Source of the DNA: Pseudomonas shahriarae
GTDB lineage: Bacteria > Pseudomonadota > Gammaproteobacteria > Pseudomonadales > Pseudomonadaceae
Direction of reading: 5' to 3'
DNA: 64,000 nucleotides
NCBI RefSeq assembly: GCF_014268455.2
Contig: NZ_CP077085.1
Location: 2,707,001-2,771,000, forward strand
The notes below the pieces were generated by a model that saw only the letters and a list, made by a program, of their open reading frames with translations, did no database searches and was not told the DNA's origin. Below are positions 61,370-64,000 of this stretch, piece by piece (position 1 is the stretch's first letter; the number at the start of each line of letters is the position of its first letter). The position numbers and the translations under genes are program-made.

Positions 61370-62372
61370 AGAGGCCCTGTCCTCCTGTGAGGCCGTCGCG
61401 GCCCAACTGCAATGCCTCGACCCGCTGCTGGCCGAGGTCGCCGGCCGCCTGCGCCGCCAGCCGCCGCAAGTGGCGATGACCGTCGCCCGTGGCAGTTCGG
61501 ACCACGCCGCCAGCTACTTCGCCTACCTGACCATGCAGCATGTGGGCGTTCCCGTGGCGTCGCTGCCGATGTCGGTGGTGACCCTGGCGCAGGCGCCACT
61601 GAAGGTCAGCGGCCAGGCGGCCTTCGGCTTCTCTCAGTCGGGGCAGAGCCCGGACCTGGTCAACAGCCTGCGCCTGCTGCGCAAGCGCGGGGCCTTGAGT
61701 GTGTCGATGGTCAACGCCGAAGACTCGCCCCTGGAAGCCGCCTGCGAATTCCATGTGCCGCTGTGCGCCGGCCCCGAGCGTAGCGTGGCCGCGACCAAGA
61801 GTTTTATCGCCACCTTGAGCGCCAGCGCCCAGTTGGTCGGGCACTGGAACCAGGAAGACGGCCTGCTCGAAGCTTGCCACGCCCTGCCTGCCGGCCTGCG
61901 CGAAGCGGCGACCCAGGATTGGAGCCTGGCCATCGACGCCCTGCGCGACTGCCAGCGCCTGATGGTCATCGGCCGTGGCGCCGGGTTTGCCATCGCCCAG
62001 GAAGCCGCGCTCAAGCTCAAGGAAACCTCGGCGATCCAGGCCGAAGCCTTCAGCAGCGCCGAAGTGCGCCACGGGCCGATGGCCTTGATCGACGATAACT
62101 ACCCGTTGCTGGTGTTCGCCCCACGCGGCGCCGAACAGCCGGGCCTGCTGAGCCTGGCCACAGAAATGCGCCAGCGCGGGGCTCGGGTGCTGCTGGCCGC
62201 GCCCGACGATATCGCCGAACGCGACCTGACCCTCAGCCGCGCCGAACACCCGGCCCTGGACCCGATCCTGGCAATCCAGAGCTTCTACGTGATGGCCGCC
62301 GGCCTGGCGCAGGCCCGGGGCATGGACCCGGACCAGCCCCGCCACCTGAGCAAAGTCACTCGCACCCACTGA
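61350..62372 (+). CDS. SIS-domain glucosamine-6-phosphate deaminase-like protein (NagB-II)
   Basis: A 340-residue cytoplasmic protein with two SIS domains. Sugar-phosphate motifs are VARGSSDHAASYFAYLTMQ, AFGFSQSGQSPDLVNSLRLL and, in domain 2, VIGRGAGFAIAQEAALKLKE and SAEVRHGPMALI. Such GlmS-isomerase-like proteins in nag operons act as GlcN6P deaminases, linking N-acetylglucosamine uptake to glycolysis. TTG 61350 is the start (AAGGAG 7 nt before); ATG 61362 is the alternative. With nagA destroyed the pathway lacks its deacetylase step here, unless another copy exists. Confidence 0.87.
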   Translation: MTSKMLEEALSSCEAVAAQLQCLDPLLAEVAGRLRRQPPQVAMTVARGSSDHAASYFAYLTMQHVGVPVASLPMSVVTLAQAPLKVSGQAAFGFSQSGQSPDLVNSLRLLRKRGALSVSMVNAEDSPLEAACEFHVPLCAGPERSVAATKSFIATLSASAQLVGHWNQEDGLLEACHALPAGLREAATQDWSLAIDALRDCQRLMVIGRGAGFAIAQEAALKLKETSAIQAEAFSSAEVRHGPMALIDDNYPLLVFAPRGAEQPGLLSLATEMRQRGARVLLAAPDDIAERDLTLSRAEHPALDPILAIQSFYVMAAGLAQARGMDPDQPRHLSKVTRTH

Positions 62373-62408
62373 GTTGATTTCTGTCGTTTCCTGATGAGTA
62401 CCGTGCCC

Positions 62409-64000
62409 ATGCCCGACAATAATAATGACCTCACCCTCAGCGCCCCCCTCAGCGGGCCAGTGCTGACCCTGGGCAATGTGCCTGACGACGTGTTCGCCAG
62501 TGGCGCCATGGGCGACGGGATTGCCATCGACCCCCTCAACGATTGCCTGCATGCGCCGTGTGCCGGGGTCGTGATCCACGTTGCCCGTACCGGCCACGCC
62601 CTGACTATCCGCGCCGACAATGGCGCCGAGGTGCTGCTGCATGTGGGCATCGACACCGTCGAACTGCAAGGCGAAGGCTTTGCCTTGCTGGTCCAGCAAG
62701 GCGCACGGGTCAGCAATGGGCAGCCCCTGGTGCGCTTTGACCTGGATCGCATCGCCCGCCAGTGCAAAAGCCTGGTCAGCCTGATCATCCTCACTAACGG
62801 TGAGCAGTTCGAACTGCGCCCCGTGGCCGTGAACGCCGTCAAGGTCGGCGAAGCCCTGCTGCGCATCGTTGCGCGTCAGGCTGGCGTCGTGCAGCCCGTG
62901 ATGGCCGACACCGCCGAGGCGCACGCCAGTGCCAGCGTGCGCATTACCCACCGTGGCGGTTTGCATGCACGGCCGGCGGCATTAGTGCGCAAGGCTGCGC
63001 AGGGTTTCAGTAGCCAGGTGCAGTTGCATTTCGGCGACAAGTCAGCGTCGTGCGACAGCCTGATCGGCTTGATGAGCCTGGGCATTGGCGAAGGTGATGA
63101 AGTCCGTGTGAACTGTGTCGGAAAGGATGCCGACGCGGCGCTGCAGGCGTTGGTCGCGGCCTTATCCGTCGTCATTAAAGAAGAACACCACGCCCCGGCC
63201 ATCGTCGCTCCACGCCGGGCAAACAGTGAAGCCGGTGTGCTGCAAGGTGTGTGTGCTGCGCCGGGACTGGTCTACGGGCCGTTGTTTCACCTGACCGGTA
63301 TCGAACTGCCGGCCGACACCGGCAACCATTCCGCCGACGAACAACTGCAACGCCTGGACGCAGCGTTGGAGCAAGTGCGCAGCGAAATCCGCACGACACT
63401 GAAGCATGCCCGCCAGCGTAAGAGCGTCCAGGAAGAGGAGATCTTCGCGGCGCATCTCGCCTTGCTGGAGGACCCAACACTGCTGGAGGCGGCTACCGGC
63501 GCCATCGAAAACGGCAGCGCCGCCACCCACGCCTGGCACGATGCAATCCAGGCGCAATGTGGGGTGTTGCTGGCCTTGGGCAAACCACTGTTCGCCGAGC
63601 GTTCAAACGATCTACGGGATCTGCAACAACGCGTATTGCGAGCTTTGCAAGGTGAAGCCTGGCACTTCGGATTGCCTGCCGGCGCGATCGTCAGCGCCCA
63701 CGAGTTGACGCCGTCTGACCTGCTGCAATTGAGTGCCCAGCAGGCTGCCGGCCTCTGTATGGCCGAAGGCGGTGCGACTTCCCATGTGGCGATTCTGGCT
63801 CGTGGCAAAGGCTTGCCGTGTGTGGTAGCGCTGGGCGCCGAAGTACTCGATGTTCCCCAAGGCCAACGGGTGGTGCTCGACGCCGTCAACGGTCGCCTGG
63901 AACTGGAACCCACCGAAGCGCGCCGCGCCGAAGTGCACCAGATTCGCGACGCACAGAAGCTGCGTCGCCAACAGCAACAGGCCCAGGCCCAACAGCCGGC
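62409..64000 (+). CDS. nagF: PTS multiphosphoryl transfer protein NagF (EIIA-HPr-EI), 3' end outside window
   Basis: The frame is open to the window end (530 codons). Order of domains: EIIA-Glc-like (about 10-150; LLHVGIDTVELQGEGF carries the phospho-His), HPr (about 175-260; THRGGLHARPAALVRKAA with active His, and CDSLIGLMSLGIGEGDEV), and enzyme I (from about 280; GVCAAPGLVYGPLF, then AEGGATSHVAILARGKGLPC with active His). It phosphorylates the N-acetylglucosamine transporter NagE using PEP. ATG 62409 is used; ATG 62394 is in frame. It follows nagB-II by 36 bp. Confidence 0.93.
   Translation, partial: MPDNNNDLTLSAPLSGPVLTLGNVPDDVFASGAMGDGIAIDPLNDCLHAPCAGVVIHVARTGHALTIRADNGAEVLLHVGIDTVELQGEGFALLVQQGARVSNGQPLVRFDLDRIARQCKSLVSLIILTNGEQFELRPVAVNAVKVGEALLRIVARQAGVVQPVMADTAEAHASASVRITHRGGLHARPAALVRKAAQGFSSQVQLHFGDKSASCDSLIGLMSLGIGEGDEVRVNCVGKDADAALQALVAALSVVIKEEHHAPAIVAPRRANSEAGVLQGVCAAPGLVYGPLFHLTGIELPADTGNHSADEQLQRLDAALEQVRSEIRTTLKHARQRKSVQEEEIFAAHLALLEDPTLLEAATGAIENGSAATHAWHDAIQAQCGVLLALGKPLFAERSNDLRDLQQRVLRALQGEAWHFGLPAGAIVSAHELTPSDLLQLSAQQAAGLCMAEGGATSHVAILARGKGLPCVVALGAEVLDVPQGQRVVLDAVNGRLELEPTEARRAEVHQIRDAQKLRRQQQQAQAQQP

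Noticed and set aside
61081..62966. Long reverse frames across nagB-II and nagF.
   Set aside because: The forward SIS-domain and PTS proteins are complete in motifs, so these are mirror frames.
1..64000. CRISPR arrays, restriction-modification, retron or other classical phage-defence loci.
   Set aside because: No regularly spaced repeats, Cas, methyltransferase, endonuclease or reverse-transcriptase motifs were seen on either strand.

Overview
The window is chromosomal DNA of a fluorescens-group Pseudomonas. The evidence is the high-GC, G/C-ending codon use, the typical Pseudomonas REP palindromes between genes, perfect ANR/DNR boxes, a nosRZDFYL cluster, FecI/FecR iron signalling, a NagF-type PTS protein and many LysE, LysR and AraC family genes. 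No ribosomal RNA, CRISPR array or replication origin was seen.

Layout. 1-4.9 kb: a UspE-like stress protein behind a perfect ANR box, miaE, an MFS exporter and an RstA/RstB-like two-component pair. 4.9-6.3 kb: a dispersed repeat block and a MipA/OmpV porin-like gene. 6.4-14.3 kb: a complete nitrous-oxide reductase cluster, nosR-nosZ-nosD-nosF-nosY-nosL, under a perfect ANR/DNR box, with a REP pair between nosZ and nosD. 14.5-17.7 kb: an ACS-family MFS transporter and periplasmic gamma-glutamyltransferase.

17.9-29.1 kb is a decayed genomic island at tRNA-Cys. The tRNA 3' half plus its terminator (92 bp) recurs 8.5 kb downstream with two mismatches, and a third, more worn terminator copy lies at 29.06 kb. 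Between the first two copies are a 5'-truncated integrase, an endolysin stub, an intact nested Rz/Rz1 spanin pair, a Sel1/TonB-like lipoprotein and a FecI-FecR-TonB receptor iron module. Between copies two and three are a fused LprI-MliC lysozyme-inhibitor protein, a lipoprotein and an AbrB/MazE antitoxin stub.

29.6-37.6 kb is the most interesting functional unit. AmiC- and AmiR-like genes (ligand sensor and ANTAR antiterminator) are translationally coupled to an Opp/Dpp-type ABC transporter, an acetamidase/formamidase and a fused two-domain ATPase. A strong terminator sits directly in front of amiC, and a sigma54-like sequence lies further upstream. This looks like a self-contained, antitermination-controlled uptake and hydrolysis operon for amides or amidated peptides.

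38-56.4 kb is an accessory mixture: a chemoreceptor, IS5 and PACE-efflux remnants, a DadA-like oxidase, AraC/GlxA regulators with a tautomerase, a diguanylate cyclase, three LysE exporters, two LysR regulators, an Old Yellow Enzyme, and an SDR/MerR divergent pair. 56.4-64 kb holds small membrane proteins, a second two-component system, a scrambled segment (AT-rich membrane gene, second spanin remnant, possible IS end, a type VI tssB 5' fragment joined to a deleted nagA), and then the surviving nagB-II and nagF genes of the N-acetylglucosamine operon. nagF runs off the window.
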